Below the pieces are notes generated by a model. The model was given only the letters and a program-made list of their open reading frames with translations, was not told the origin of the DNA and ran no database searches. This document shows, one piece after another, positions 34,989 through 45,851 of a DNA stretch of 64,000 nucleotides (position 1 is its first letter; the number at the start of each line of letters is the position of its first letter). The DNA is from Cephalopachus bancanus (taxonomy: Eukaryota; Chordata; Mammalia; Primates; Tarsiidae), in NCBI GenBank assembly GCA_027257055.1, contig JAPVLO010000054.1, forward strand, positions 3,100,001-3,164,000, read 5' to 3'. Both the position numbers and the translations under genes were made by a program.

Positions 34989-35270
34989 ATTTTTTTTTTT
35001 TTTTTTAGTTGGAATCTCACTCTGTTGCCCAGGCACACTCACGGCCACCCCAGTGTCGACCTGCTGGGCTCTGGTGATCCTTCTGCCTCAGCCTTCCAAA
35101 TACCTGGAACTACAGGCACGCACTACCACGTCTGGCTAATTTTTGATTTATTGTAGAGACAAGTTCTTGCCAAGTTACCCAGGCTGGTCTCAAACCCACA
35201 GGCTAAAACAATCCACTCACCTCAGCCTCCCAACGTGCTGGGATGGAAGACTGAGCCACTGAGCCTGGCC
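34989..35270 (-). mobile_element. Dimeric Alu, antisense, with small deletion
   Basis: T-run then AGTTGGAATCTCACTCTGTT GCCCAGGCACACTCACGGCC: the usual CTGGAGTGCAGTGGC between GCCCAGG and the CAxxCACGGCC part is missing, a deletion of about 15-20 bp in the right arm. The rest (CAGTGTCGACCTGCTGGGCT, TGATTTATTGTAGAGAC, GTGCTGGGATGGAAGACTGA) is lineage-type. No clear target duplication. Confidence 0.92.
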
Positions 35271-35640
35271 AACTTCTTTCATTTTTAATATAATATATAT
35301 TTGCTGTAATCTGGGCTTGGGATTCTCAACCTAGAAGTTTTTTGTTTGCTTTTGTTGTTGTTTGTTTGTTTTTTACCTTCTAGGGTGGATGAGGGACTCT
35401 CCCTTTCATTCCCCCAAAGAAGGGCTGAAGCCAACTTTACCCAGATGACTAGGACATACAGAGGTGAATTCCAGATTTCAAGGCTGACAGTCATCATTCT
35501 GGTGACACTTCCAAACTGGGAAGCCCTCTGTAAGTGCAATTCAGAAGGGTTGTACCTCTCCTTTAAAATGATTACAATCAGTCCTCGATATCCATGGGTT
35601 CTTCATCTTTGAGGAGTCAACCAACCTTAAATCAAAGGTT

Positions 35641-35770
35641 TTGTTTTTTTTTTTTAGAGAAGTGATTATGTTTTTTAGTGGGTAAAGTACACTTTTCCTT
35701 GAGTTTGAGAGCCCATTATCTGGGTACTTAAAGTCCTGAGAGTAAAAATAAACCTAATGTTTTCTTTCCC
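35641..35770 (-). other. Possible L1 3'-transduced segment
   Basis: Read on the minus strand, the L1 3' end near 35771 has a short A-tract (TTTTTTT at 35771-35777 on plus), then about 115 bp of non-L1, non-MER2 sequence, then a clean A-run (T12 at 35644-35655). Two A-tracts bracketing foreign sequence is the layout of an L1 3' transduction. Target duplications are not visible, so an independent small insertion is also possible. Confidence 0.45.
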
Positions 35771-36385
35771 TTTTTTTAAATTTAAAGATGTGGGGTACAA
35801 TTCAGGATTAGGTATACAAATTGTCATCATAAAGGTGAAGTTTAGGCCTCCCAGTGATTCTTATTTTGCCTGGTTTGGGACCAGGAACTCTTATCGGTGT
35901 TATGTCCTCCCTTCTGCTGTGCAGTGTCCCACTACTGTCAATCCCTTTCTTGTAGTGTTATGATAAATCTTCGGGATTCACTTATGAGTGAGAATATGTG
36001 GTACTCATTCTTTGTTTCTGTGACAGATGACTGAGTAAGAATAAACCCAAGTTTCTCCGAAGTCCATATTTTGTCCTTCTTTATGACTGCACAATATTCT
36101 ATCATGTATATGTAGCACTTTTTAAATTCAGTTTACTTTTAATGGGCAGCACAGTTGGTTCCATATTTTTGCTATTGTGAATAGTGCTGCAATAAACATG
36201 CATGCACAGATATCTTTTTTGTAGAATGATTTACATTCCTCTGGGTATATTCCCAAAAGGGTGATTGCTGGGCTGTATGGAAGGTCAATTATTAGACTTT
36301 TTAGAAATTGCCACACTGTTTTTCACAGAGGTTGCACTAATTTACACTCCCACCAACAGTGTAGAAATGTCCCCCCCCAAAAAAT
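35771..36385 (-). mobile_element. 5'-truncated L1 3' end, antisense
   Basis: About 615 bp: 3' UTR (GATGTGGGGTACAATTCAGG) then the end of ORF2 in reverse, with readable stretches LGIYPEECKSFYKKDI and MFIAALFTIAKIWNQ. It stops in CACTCCCACCAACAGTGTAG. More diverged than the 4.2-kb L1 next to it, with internal stops, so an older insertion in the same MER2 host. Confidence 0.92.
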
Positions 36386-36830
36386 GGATCTGTACTGAAC
36401 ACATACAGACTTTTTTCCTCATCATTATTTCCTGCACAATACAATATAATAACAACTTACATGACATTTCCTTGTATTAAGTTTTATAAGTAATTTAGAG
36501 ATAATTTAAAGTATACAGGAGGATATACATCAGTTATATGCAAGTATCATTTTATACCATTTATATTAGGGATTTGAACATCCTCAGATTTTTTTTTTAA
36601 TGAACTATCTTTGTTTATTCAAAAAATTTTTTTTATAATAAATATTTTTTATTATGATATTGTGGAGTACAGTTAAGGGTAAGGTATACAAATACGTGTC
36701 ATTCAGGCACCCTTGTTGATTAGAGGTGTTTTCCCGTTACTACCGTTAATCCCATCTCCCTCCCCCCACTATAGTTTCCCACTACTGTCAGTCATTTTCT
36801 TATACCATTACAATGGATGTTCAAGGTCCA

Positions 36831-39800
36831 CTATATGAGTGAGAACATGTGATACTCGGATCTTTGTTTCTGTGAGAGGTCACTCAGTATTATAGACTCT
36901 AGTTCCATCCAGGTTGCTGCGAAATTCATGATTTTGTTCTTTTTTATGGCTTCATAGTATTCCATTGTGTACATGTACCACATTTTTTTAATCCAGTCCT
37001 CTTTTGATGGGCAGCATGGTTGCTTCCAGTTTCTTGCTATTGTGAACAATGCTGCGATAAACATATGTGTGCAGGTATCTTTTTTATAGAGTGATTTGAG
37101 TTCTTCAGGATATATTTCCAGTAGGGGGATTGCGGGGTCATATGGGAGGTTGATATTTAGAGCTTTTAGGAATCACCACACTGCTTTCCACAGAGGTTGC
37201 ACTAGTTTACACTCCCACCAACAGTGGAGAAGTGTTCCCTTTTTGTCACACCCTCTTTAGCAGCTGTTATTTTTTTGAGTTGTTGATAATTGCCATTCTG
37301 ACTGGAGTTAGGTGGCATCTCAGTGTGGTTTTGATTTGCATCTCCCTGATGATTAGTGAGGTTGAACATTTCTTCATGTGTCTGTTGGCTGCTCAAATGT
37401 CTTCCTCTGTGAAGTGTCTGTTCATATCTTTTGCCCATTTTATAATGGGGTTGTTTGTTTTTTTCTTTTCAGCATGTTTGAGTTCCTTGTAGATCCAAGA
37501 TGTTAAGCCTTTGTCAGACCTGGAGTTGGCAAATACTTTTCCCAGTCTGTAGGCTGTCTCCCTGCTCTCTTGATGGTTTCTTTGTAGAAGCTTGTCAGTT
37601 TAATAAGGTCCCACTTGTCTATCTTCTCTCTTATGACCTGTGGGTTTCGGGTTTTGTTTAGGAATTGGATGCCAGTTCTGATTTCCATGAGGGTATTTCC
37701 TTCCTTTTCTAAGGTTCTTACGGTTTGAGGTTTTACATTTAGGTCTCTGATCCATTTGGAGTTAATTTTTGTGTATGGGGATAGATGGGGTCCTGTTTCA
37801 ATCTTCTACATGTGGTCAGCCAGTTTTCCCAGCACCATTTACTGAATAGGTTCTCCTATTCCCAGTGGTAGATGGTGGAGGCTTTGTCAAAGATGAGTTG
37901 GTTGAGAAATTGAGGTTTTGCTTCTGGAATCTCGATTCTATTCCATTGATCTATATGCCTGTTCCTATACCAATACCAAGTTGTTTTGATAATTGTAGCT
38001 TTATAGTAAAGTTTGAAACTTGTAATGTGATACCACCTACTTTGTTTGTATTTTTTTTCTGAGGATTGTTCTAACTATTCTAGGACATTTGTGTTTCTGT
38101 ATGAATTCCTGTGTTGTTTTTTCTAGGTCTGAGAAGAATGTTGCTGGTAATTTGATGGGCATTGCATTGAATTTGTAGATTGCCTTAGGTAAGATGGACA
38201 TCTTCACAATGTTGATTCTTCCAATCCATGAGCATGGGATATTTTTCCACTTGTTTGTGTCATCTTTGATTTCTTTGAGCAGTGTTTTGTAGTTTTCATT
38301 GTAAAGGTCTTTCACATCTCTGGTTAGGAAGATGCCAAGGTATTTCATTTTTTTTTTTTTTTTGTGGCTATTGTGAATGGAATTGTGCTTTTTATTTGGG
38401 TTTCTGTTTGTTTATTATTGGTGTAAAGAAATGCGATTGTTTTTTGCACATTTATTTTGTATCCTGAGACTTTGCCAAAGGGCTTTATCAGTGTAAGGAG
38501 GTTTTTGACAGATTCTCTTGGGTCTTCAAGGTACACAATCATATCGTCTGCAAAGAGAGATAACTTGACTTCCTCTTTCCCTATTTTGATATCCCTGATT
38601 GCCTTCTCTTCTCTGATTGCTCGAGCCAGGACTTCCAATACTATGTTGAACAGGAGGGGTGAGAGTGGGCGTCCTTGTCTTGTTCCAGTTTTCAGGGGAA
38701 ATGGTTCCAATTTTTGTCCATTTAGGAGTACGCTGGCTGTGGGTTTCTCATAAATGGCTTTTACTATTTTGAGGTATGTTCTCCATATGCCTAGATGTTC
38801 AAGGGTTTTTATCAAGAAGGGGTGCTGGATTTTATCCAAAGCTTTTTCTGCATCTAATGATATAATCATGTGGTTTTTGTTTTGACATCTGTTGATGAAT
38901 TTAATTACATTTATGGTTTTACGAATGTTGAACCAGCCTTGCATCCCAGGGATGAAGCCTACGTGCTCATGATGGATGATTTTTGAGATGTGTTGTTGAA
39001 TCTGGTTTGCTAGGATCTTGTTGAGAATTTTAGCATCTATGTTCATCAAAGATATTGGCCTGTAGTCCTCTTTCTTTGTTGGATCTTTACCTGTCTTGGG
39101 TATCAATGTGATGTTGGCTTCGTAAAATGATTTGGGGAGAGTTCCATCTTTTTCAATCACCTGGAATACCTTCAGTAGGATTGGTATCAGCTCCTCCTTA
39201 AATGTCTTGTAGAATTCTGCTGGAAAGCCATCTGGACCAGGGCTTTTTTTTTTTTGTAGGTAGTTTTCTTATTACCTAGTCGATTTCCTTGATTGTTATT
39301 GACCTATTTAGAGTCTCAATTTCTTCTTGTTCCAACCTAGGCATGTTGTGTGATGTCAGAAAGTCCTCCATTTCCTTAAGGTTTTCAAGTTTGTTTCCAT
39401 ACAAGTGTACGTAGTAATCTCTAATGATCTTTTGTATTTCTTTAGGGTCAGATGTGACTTCATCTTTTGTGTTTCTGATTGTGCTTATTTGTTTTGTTTT
39501 GTTTTTTTTTCTTGGTCAGTCTAGCTAGGGGACCATGGATCTTGTTTATCCTTTTGAAGAACCAGCTTTTTGTTTCATTGATTTTTTGTATTGTCTTTTT
39601 GACTTCTATGTCTTGGATTTGGGCTTTTATTTTGGTGATCTGGATTCTTCTGCTGAAATTAGGGTTTTTGTGGTCTTGCTTTTCCAGCTTCCTTAGGTGG
39701 CTTGTTAGGCTGTTAATTTGTGTTCCTTCCATTTTCTTCATGTGTGTTTGCAGGGATATAAATTCCCCTCTTACTACAGCTTTTAAGGCATCCCATAGAT

Positions 39801-40652
39801 TTTGGTAAGATGTTTCTTCATTTTCATTTCTTTCCAGGTATTTTTTGATCTCTGTTTTGATTTCATCATTGACCCAGTAGTTGTTTAGCATCATGCTGTT
39901 TAGCGTCCATGTCTTTGTAGGTTTTAGGGGGACCTTGTTGGTGTTAATGTTTATTTTTATTCCACTGTGGTCCGAGAAGGTGCATGGTAGAATTTTGGTC
40001 CTTTTAAATTTGATTATGCTTGATTTATGGCCAATTATGTGGTCAATCTTAGAATACGTTCCATGCGGTGATGAGTAGAATGTGTATTCTGTGGTCTTCG
40101 GATGGAGTGTTCTGTACGTATCAATTAAGTCCATTTGGTCCAGAGTCACATTGAGGTTCCAGATCTCCTTGCTGATTTTTTGTCCTGATGATCTGTCTAG
40201 GGTTGTGAGTGGGGAATTAAAGTCCCCAGTTATGATGGTGTTAGAGTCAATATTTTTCTTTAGTTTTCCTAGAAGTTGCTTTATGAAAGTTGGCACACCT
40301 ATGTTGGGTGCATATATGTTTAGGATAGATATTTCTTGTTGATGGAGTGAACCTTTTATCATTATGTAGTGGCCCTCTGTATCTTTTTTAATTTTTGATA
40401 GCTTAAATGGTATTTTGTCTGAAATTAGGATCGTGACTCCTCTTTTTGTGTTCCATTCACCTGAAAATTTGTTTCCCATCCTCTTACTTTGAGTCTGTGT
40501 ATGTCCTTTCTAGTGAGATGGGTCTCTTGAAGGCAGTATATTATTGCCTGGTGATATTTTATCCATTCTGCCATTCTGTGTCTTTTCAGTGGTGCATTTA
40601 GTCCATTCACATTCAGGCTAATTATTGAAATGTGAGAATTCGTCCCTATCAT
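36831..40652 (-). pseudogene. L1 ORF2p pseudogene (endonuclease-reverse transcriptase)
   Basis: ORF2p nicks target DNA and reverse transcribes L1 RNA. Start MIGTNSHISIISLNVNGLN at 40652 carries the endonuclease Asn of the N-terminus; LQETHLTRKDIH holds the catalytic Glu, TGDFNSPL the Asp/Asn and SDHSGIKI the Asp-His pair. The RT domain (38345-39160) includes [31 protein letters not shown] and [11 protein letters not shown], so the FADD catalytic motif is present. The C-terminal end reads YTMEYYEAIKKNKIM and stops at 36831. The span is 3,822 nt, 1,274 codons with stop, very near the usual L1 ORF2 length, but frameshifts near 40440, 39470 and 38345 and stops in the C-terminal third break it. 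Confidence 0.95.
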
Positions 40653-40730
40653 AGAGTTCTTATAGAGTTGTTATTCTTCCACTTGGTTTTTTTTTCTTTC
40701 TTTTAGTTTTGGAGTTGGTTCATGTATATT

Positions 40731-40830
40731 TTATTCTTTTTCCTGTACTCTTGTGAAGAACATTGTTCTTTTTTCCTTTTCTTCTGTGTTTAGTACTTCC
40801 TTAAGTGTTTCATATAGAGGTGGTTTGGTG
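40731..40830 (-). pseudogene. L1 ORF1 C-terminal fragment
   Basis: Antisense translation reads KPPLYETLKEVLNTEEKEK followed by RTMFFTRVQEKE and a TAA at 40731-40733. This matches the C-terminus of L1 ORF1p, the RNA-binding chaperone (KEALNMERNN in human L1). Only about 33 codons survive before the 5' truncation at the MER2 junction. Confidence 0.85.
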
Positions 40831-40894
40831 GAATCAGTCTCCGATGGATACCAAGGGACGGCTGTATTTAACTTCTTAACTTAGTATGTACCAG

Positions 40895-40896
<2 letters not shown>

Positions 40897-40933
<37 letters not shown>
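40897..40933 (+). repeat. (CA)n microsatellite at an Alu tail
   Basis: About 18 AC units between the left target duplication of the next Alu and its 3' end, so it occupies the place of the Alu A-tail. Confidence 0.97.
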
Positions 40934-40936
<3 letters not shown>

Positions 40937-41209
40937 TTTGAGTTGGGGTCTCACTCCATTGCCCAGGCTGGAGTGCAGTGGCATACTCACAGCCACCCCT
41001 GCTGGGCCCCAGTGATTCTTCCGTCTCAACCTTCCAAGTAGTCAGAACTATAGGCGCATGCTACCTCACCCAGCTAATTTTTTATTTATTGTAGAGATGA
41101 GGTCTCGCCAAGTTACCTGGGCTGGTCTTGAACCTGTGGGTTCAGGCAATCTACTCACCTCGGCCTCCCAAAGTTGCTGGGATTACAGGCTGAACCGCCA
41201 TGCCCAGCC
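40898..41209 (-). mobile_element. Dimeric Alu, antisense, tail replaced by (CA)n
   Basis: Body 40934-41209: ATATTTTGAGTTGGGGTCTC, GCCACCCCTGCTGGGCCCCA (the CAGTGTCGAC stretch is shortened), TTTTTTATTTATTGTAGAGA, GGTCTTGAACCTGTGGGTTC, head CGCCATGCCCAGCC. Exact 11-bp target duplications TGTACCAGATA at 40887-40897 and 41210-41220. Confidence 0.95.
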
Positions 41210-41503
41210 TGTACCAGATATTTTTCATACACATTTACATCTAATCTCATAACCACGTAAGAAGGAATATTATAATTCATGATATTTAAAAAAAATTATA
41301 CAAGTGCTATATGTGAAAACACAAAGAGTAAAGAAGAATACCATGTAAAAAGTGAATATTTCTACAGCTACTCATATATATGAACCACTCAACAAACTTC
41401 CCAGAAGTAACCAGTGCTTTGGATATCTTCCAGAAAGCTTCTCTGCTTTCTGTGTATACTCTTCTGAAACTCATTTCATTTCACATTGTATCTTGAATAT
41501 TTC

Positions 41504-41597
41504 CCCATATCAATTTATTTATATTTTCCATATCTAATTCATTTCCCCATACCATATTTATTTATATTTTCCATATCCAATTCATTTCCCCATACCT
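41504..41597. repeat. 45-bp tandem duplication
   Basis: TTTATTTATATTTTCCATAT followed by CTAATTCATTTCCCCATACC is repeated directly as TTTATTTATATTTTCCATAT, CCAATTCATTTCCCCATACC. A third partial TAATTTCCCACTCCAATTCA follows. Confidence 0.9.
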
Positions 41598-41629
41598 AAT
41601 TTCCCACTCCAATTCATTTGCATTCTCTT

Positions 41630-41760
41630 TAGTGGCTATAGAGTATTCCATTTAATAGATTGTCATTTTTAAACCAATTTTCAGAACATTTAGTTTCTAT
41701 GTCTTTACTATTACTAATAGTGCTGTTAAAAATATTATTGTACATGTTAGAATATAATGC
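41630..41760 (-). repeat. Old L1M/HAL1-like 3' fragment, antisense
   Basis: AGTGGCTATAGAGTATTCCA TTTAATAGATTG and TAATAGTGCTGTTAAAAATA TTATTGTACATG match the antisense L1 block GGCTGAATAGTATTCCATTG / AATAATGCTGCTATGAACATT. Confidence 0.6.
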
Positions 41761-41829
41761 TTGCAAATGATATTGCTTAATTAAAATTAGAAACAGATTA
41801 AATTTTGATAGACATTACTAAATGTCTGA

Positions 41830-41970
41830 TGTGAGGTTTTTTAACCCCATTTTACATGGTGGGGAAACTGAATCTCAGAACAATTTCAGAGGTCACAAAA
41901 GCTGGTAAGCAAAGTTGCAGAGGATCTAAAACCAAAGTTATCTGGCTCTAAGTTTTACCGCTTCCACCCT
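41830..41970 (-). repeat. MIR SINE, antisense
   Basis: AACCCCATTTTACATGGTGG GGAAACTGAATCTCAGAACA, then GGTCACAAAAGCTGGTAAGC and ATCTGGCTCTAAG, in MIR antisense order. Confidence 0.85.
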
Positions 41971-43479
41971 TGCCCCCTAATTTCCTAAAATTTTAAAGGG
42001 TCTCTAATAAGTAGTCCTTAAATTTCTGGAAAGAAAGTAAAGTCAGTTTGGTACTGGAATCGACAATGAAAACCTTATCCAGAATGAGACAAACTATTAG
42101 CCAATACCTTCTTATCTGGGACACGAGGTTCCAAAAATGTTTAAATATATTATTCATTCCCTCATTTATAAAATAACATTTGACCACTTCTTCTCTGCCA
42201 GGTATGTTGCTATGCCAGGTAGACCCATGGCAAATAAGACTTGCTGGGCTCTATCTCTTCGTGGAAAAGAAAAATAAAGTTTAATGTAAAATTATAACCA
42301 ACAAGTACAAACATGTCTGTGATATATGAGTTTATAACAGGATTTGACATAGGCTGGAACTCAGGTTGGGATTTGTGGAGGTAACGCTGACTGAGTTGAA
42401 ATCCATAGGAACAGTGGGTGTGGCTAGAGGTAGAAGGTAGAAAAGGGCATTTTATTCCTGGCAGAAGAATAGTATATATGAAGGTCATGATGGAAGGAAA
42501 CAGTGAGCATTTCAGGAACTGAACATTGGATGTTCCCTGTGGTTTTAAGAAAGGAATGAAGGAATGGAAGCAAGATCAAGGTCCTGTAGTCTAGGAAGTA
42601 GTACTATCTTAAGCAAAGTAGGAGACATAAGAAGGTTTTCAGGAAGGTGTAAATCACTGTGGCAGCAGGATGGAAAATGATTACTTAACTCCCAGCAGCA
42701 AAGCTCATCTGTATATGAAATGTACACGCAATTGAAAGCAACTTCTCTGAGAAGAAACTCCACATTCCTAAGAACTACACCTGATGGATACTAGTACTCT
42801 TTCTTTCTCTTTCTATCTTAGCTAAGAATGAAGACAACAGAAAGCAATTTGCTTAAATGACATTACATCTAAAATGCAGTGAAAATTATTACCACCATCA
42901 ACAAGGGACACCAATACATATGAAGAGTTAAATTAGAGAGCTTTCCAAATCAACTTATGCACAAATGCTGACATCAATTTAAAATTAACCAACTACATAA
43001 GCAGTACAAGTAGCCACTTGGGGAAGCACATTTCAGAAAGAATCCACTTAGACTAACAGAGTGTGGCAGCTGCCTCAGAAAAGAGGCTCTGTCACTAGTC
43101 CCATAACCTCTCTAAGCATTCTAAAGCATTAAGGCTCCACTGCCAAGTGAAGTCAAAGGGCAGACACAATAACATGACTTCTTGCTAAACACATCTATCC
43201 CAGACCTCCAGACATCTGAAGGAATACTCCAGACATAAACTGTATGCAGAAACATCTGGAATTCTAGCTTCTTTGCCAAAGAATGTGTGTTCTCAACACC
43301 TGGTACCGTGGGCCTCCAATTCAAATCCGGAATCTAGGTCACTTTGGGTGACACATGAATGCTCCCCTGCAACTCTCCCCATCCCTTCCGACAACATCCA
43401 AGGGAGACGATCCAGTGGCTGGAAAATAGTCATCCAAGTTTAGAGCTTTCCTAAAATAGAACAGTCCAGAGATGTCCAT
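41971..43479. other. Unassigned noncoding DNA
   Basis: Near 42190-42290, CTTCTCTGCCAGGTATGTTG and CAAATAAGACTTGCTGGGCT recall a common old mammalian repeat block, unnamed. No gene found. Confidence 0.4.
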
Positions 43480-43765
43480 GAGATAAATTCAAATTCCATA
43501 GTCCTTTGGCACAACATTCAAGGCCCTTGCTTGATCACGTAGGCTGTGACTGCAAGCACATCTGTGCAATTATTTCCTATCCCTTTCATCCCTGCCACAC
43601 CTCATACCCCAGCCACAGGGATGCTTTAACTGATTCCACTGATTCTAGACTGCACTTCTTTGTCCTTGTTGCTTTATCCGCATTAAATGGCCTTCCCCAT
43701 TGCAGAACTCCAACTCATCCTTTAAAACCAAACTCTAATGGTTGGTCAGGAAACAATTCAACACA
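43480..43765 (+). repeat. L2 LINE fragment, sense
   Basis: AAATTCCATAGTCCTTTGGC, ACATTCAAGGCCCTTGCTTG ATCACG, CCTGCCACACCTCATACCCC AGCCACAGGGATGC and AACTCATCCTTTAAAACC match the L2 series 'AAACTCCTTAGCCTGGCATTCAAGGCCCT', 'CTCCAGCC', 'TCCTCCTTTAA'. Confidence 0.75.
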
Positions 43766-45501
43766 TTTTGAGAACCAGTGGTAAACCTGGCACTTGGAAT
43801 ACAAAGATAAATAAACTATAGTTTTTGTCCCCGAGAAGGTCATATTATTGTGTCTCTACATTCCTAATGGCTAACAGATTGCCTCTAGTAAATAATGCTG
43901 AATGATATAAATCAGATATATCCAGGTACGAATAATAAATTGAGTGTAAACCACCCACAAGGAAAGTAGGAACACCTGTAGGTCTAGTGTGCACCATGCT
44001 GTTATTGACACAGGATCCACATAGTATCCTCTAGGACTTAGGATACTCTGACGCCTATGGAAGAAAATATATTGTTACGAATTCATTCATTCATTTACTT
44101 ATTCACTATTTCAACTTTTGATGTGCAAGATATTATGCTAGGTACTATAAGTCATAAGGATGATTAGCAAGCCTCCATCTTAAAGATCTTAAAGTCAAGT
44201 AAATGGATAAGACATAGAGATACAAATATATAAGACGGTGACCAAAAAAAGTATACACATTTTAAGAAAGGAAAAAAAAAAACTATTTTAAATTAATAGT
44301 TGGGTGCCTCATGAGAAAGTACATTTCAATTTTAGCCATGAATATTAGTAATGTGTTTAATGGGACCAAAATATATTTTTCTGAAACTTTTATCCATTAG
44401 TCTTACGTCTTCCTCTGGTAACTTTCAGAGTTAATTCATTTCCTCTTCTTCAAGGATGATTTGAAAAAAATTAAATATGTGATATTCTCCTTAAGTCTTC
44501 TCTTCTATCATTTATTTCTGTTGAGCCCTTTTTTGGATCTGGATCCTTATTCAGATATGAACTAACTTTCCCAGCTTCTAACAACCTCAAATTTTGTTAG
44601 TATGCCATCAAGCTTCTCTGTGAATTTATTGATAAATATATTAAACCAGACTAAAGTTTCCATCAAATTGGCATTAATTAATGACATTGTTATAGTTAAT
44701 TATTCAACAGCCAAAGATTCACTTAACAAAATTATCACTCATTTCACAGTCCTTACGCTCACTGATAAGGATATCATAGGTAAATCTGATGCACTTTTTT
44801 CTAAAATCCAGATGTGTGACATATATGATTTCCTAGTAATCTGTCAAGTAACTCACTCAAAAATATAAAAGTGAAGTTTGACTGCATGACTTGATCACAG
44901 TGAATCTATCTGAATCTTAGTGATCAAATTTCTTATTTTCTAAAAAAAAACCCAATTTTATAAATAATCTATCCCATATTATACCAGAATCAATTTCAGT
45001 TACTTATATTGAAATTTTAAAAATCTACATTATTCCCAGACTTTTTCTTTGAAGTTGAAAAAGTATTAGTTTTTATGCTACAACCCAGTTGAATTCTGTG
45101 AGTTTTATACAATACATCTAGAACGTTCCTAAACCAATGGGCATTTTTTTTATTAGAATGAGATTTTTTAAAGAGTCTCAGCCAATAGCATCCACTTAAA
45201 AAGCAACCCCTACTTTGCAGAGAAAATAAACAGACATGACATTTATAATATTAATAATATATTATACATAATAAATAAACAAAACATTAAGTAAACACAA
45301 TTTTCTACTTCAGCAATGGCAAAGGTCCTCAACAAAATACTTTAAAAAATATATGCTAAAATATGTTTGCCTTTGCATTGAGGAAATAAGAAACACTAGA
45401 CAAGCAAGTCAGCAAACAAATATGGGTTCCTAGTAGACCTTTTTATAATACAACTATATATAATAAAATTAATTAATAATTTATAGTGCAATGCTCTTAA
45501 A
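43766..45501. other. AT-rich noncoding DNA
   Basis: Near 44078, ATTCATTCATTCATTTACTT and then GATATTATGCTAGGTACTAT resemble an old repeat, not named. Nothing else assignable; an AT-only TAATATTAATAATATATTAT run lies near 45246. Confidence 0.4.
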
Positions 45502-45851
45502 TGCTTATGTCTCCTTAAAATTCATACATTGTGATCCTAACCCCCAAAGCAATGGTATTAGGTGGTGTGACCTTTGGGAAGTAATTAAGTCATGAGGGTA
45601 AAGTCCTCATGAATGAGGTTAGTGCCCTTATGAAAGAGGCCCAGAGAACTAGCTAGCCCCTTCCAGGACATCATGACACAGCAAGAAGTTACCATCTGTG
45701 TAAAAAGGAGGCCCTTACCAGACACTAAGTATGCCAGTCCCTCCAAACACTGACTCTTCCAAACTCCATAACTGCGAGAAACAAATTTTTATTGTTTATA
45801 AGCTGCACAGTTTCTAGTATTTTTTTATAACAGCCCAGATGGACTAAAACA
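45502..45851 (+). mobile_element. MLT1/MSTD-type MaLR LTR
   Basis: TGCTTATGTCTCCTTAAAAT TCATACATTG, CCTAACCCCCAAAGCAATGG, TCATGAGGGTAAAGTCCTCA TGAATG, AGTGCCCTTATGAAAGAGGC, AGGACATCATGACACAGCAA GAAG and end GATGGACTAAAACA follow MLT1A/MSTD order. Solo LTR; no internal region. Confidence 0.88.

Larger units (their letters stand above)
36593..40830 (-). mobile_element. 4.2-kb L1 LINE, 5'-truncated, antisense
   Basis: From 3' to 5' in plus coordinates: T-rich tail (36593-36660), 3' UTR with CCCTCCCCCC (the L1 polypurine tract in reverse), ORF2 (36831-40652), a 78-bp inter-ORF spacer and the last 33 codons of ORF1 (40731-40830). It enters MER2 sequence on both sides, so its limits are firm to a few bases. 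The L1 5' end lies inside ORF1, typical truncation. It is inactive. Confidence 0.95.
35575..40864. mobile_element. MER2-type Tigger element interrupted by two L1s
   Basis: Three remnants belong together. 35575-35640: CAATCAGTCCTCGATATCCA TGGG to AACCAACCTTAAATCAAAG. 36386-36592: GGATCTGTACTGAACACATA CAGACTTTTTT, CATTTCCTTGTATTAAG, TAATTTAGAGATAATTTAAA GTATACAGGAGGATATAC, TTATATTAGGGATTTGAACA TCC. 40831-40864: GAATCAGTCTCCGATGGATA CCAAGGGACGGCTG. Order and orientation match the short nonautonomous MER2 Tigger, with TA flanking both ends (35573-35574, 40865-40866). The two gaps hold antisense L1 sequence. About 28 bp of MER2 around the second L1 site seem to be missing. Confidence 0.88.

Noticed and set aside
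39460..40479. 339-codon uninterrupted frame as a host gene
   Set aside because: It is the endonuclease part of L1 ORF2 (TGDFNSPL, SDHSGIKI), not a host gene.
43760..43785. Terminal repeat of another hAT element (TTTTGAGAACCAGTGG)
   Set aside because: Only one end-like motif in an L2 region; no partner end or 8-bp duplication found.
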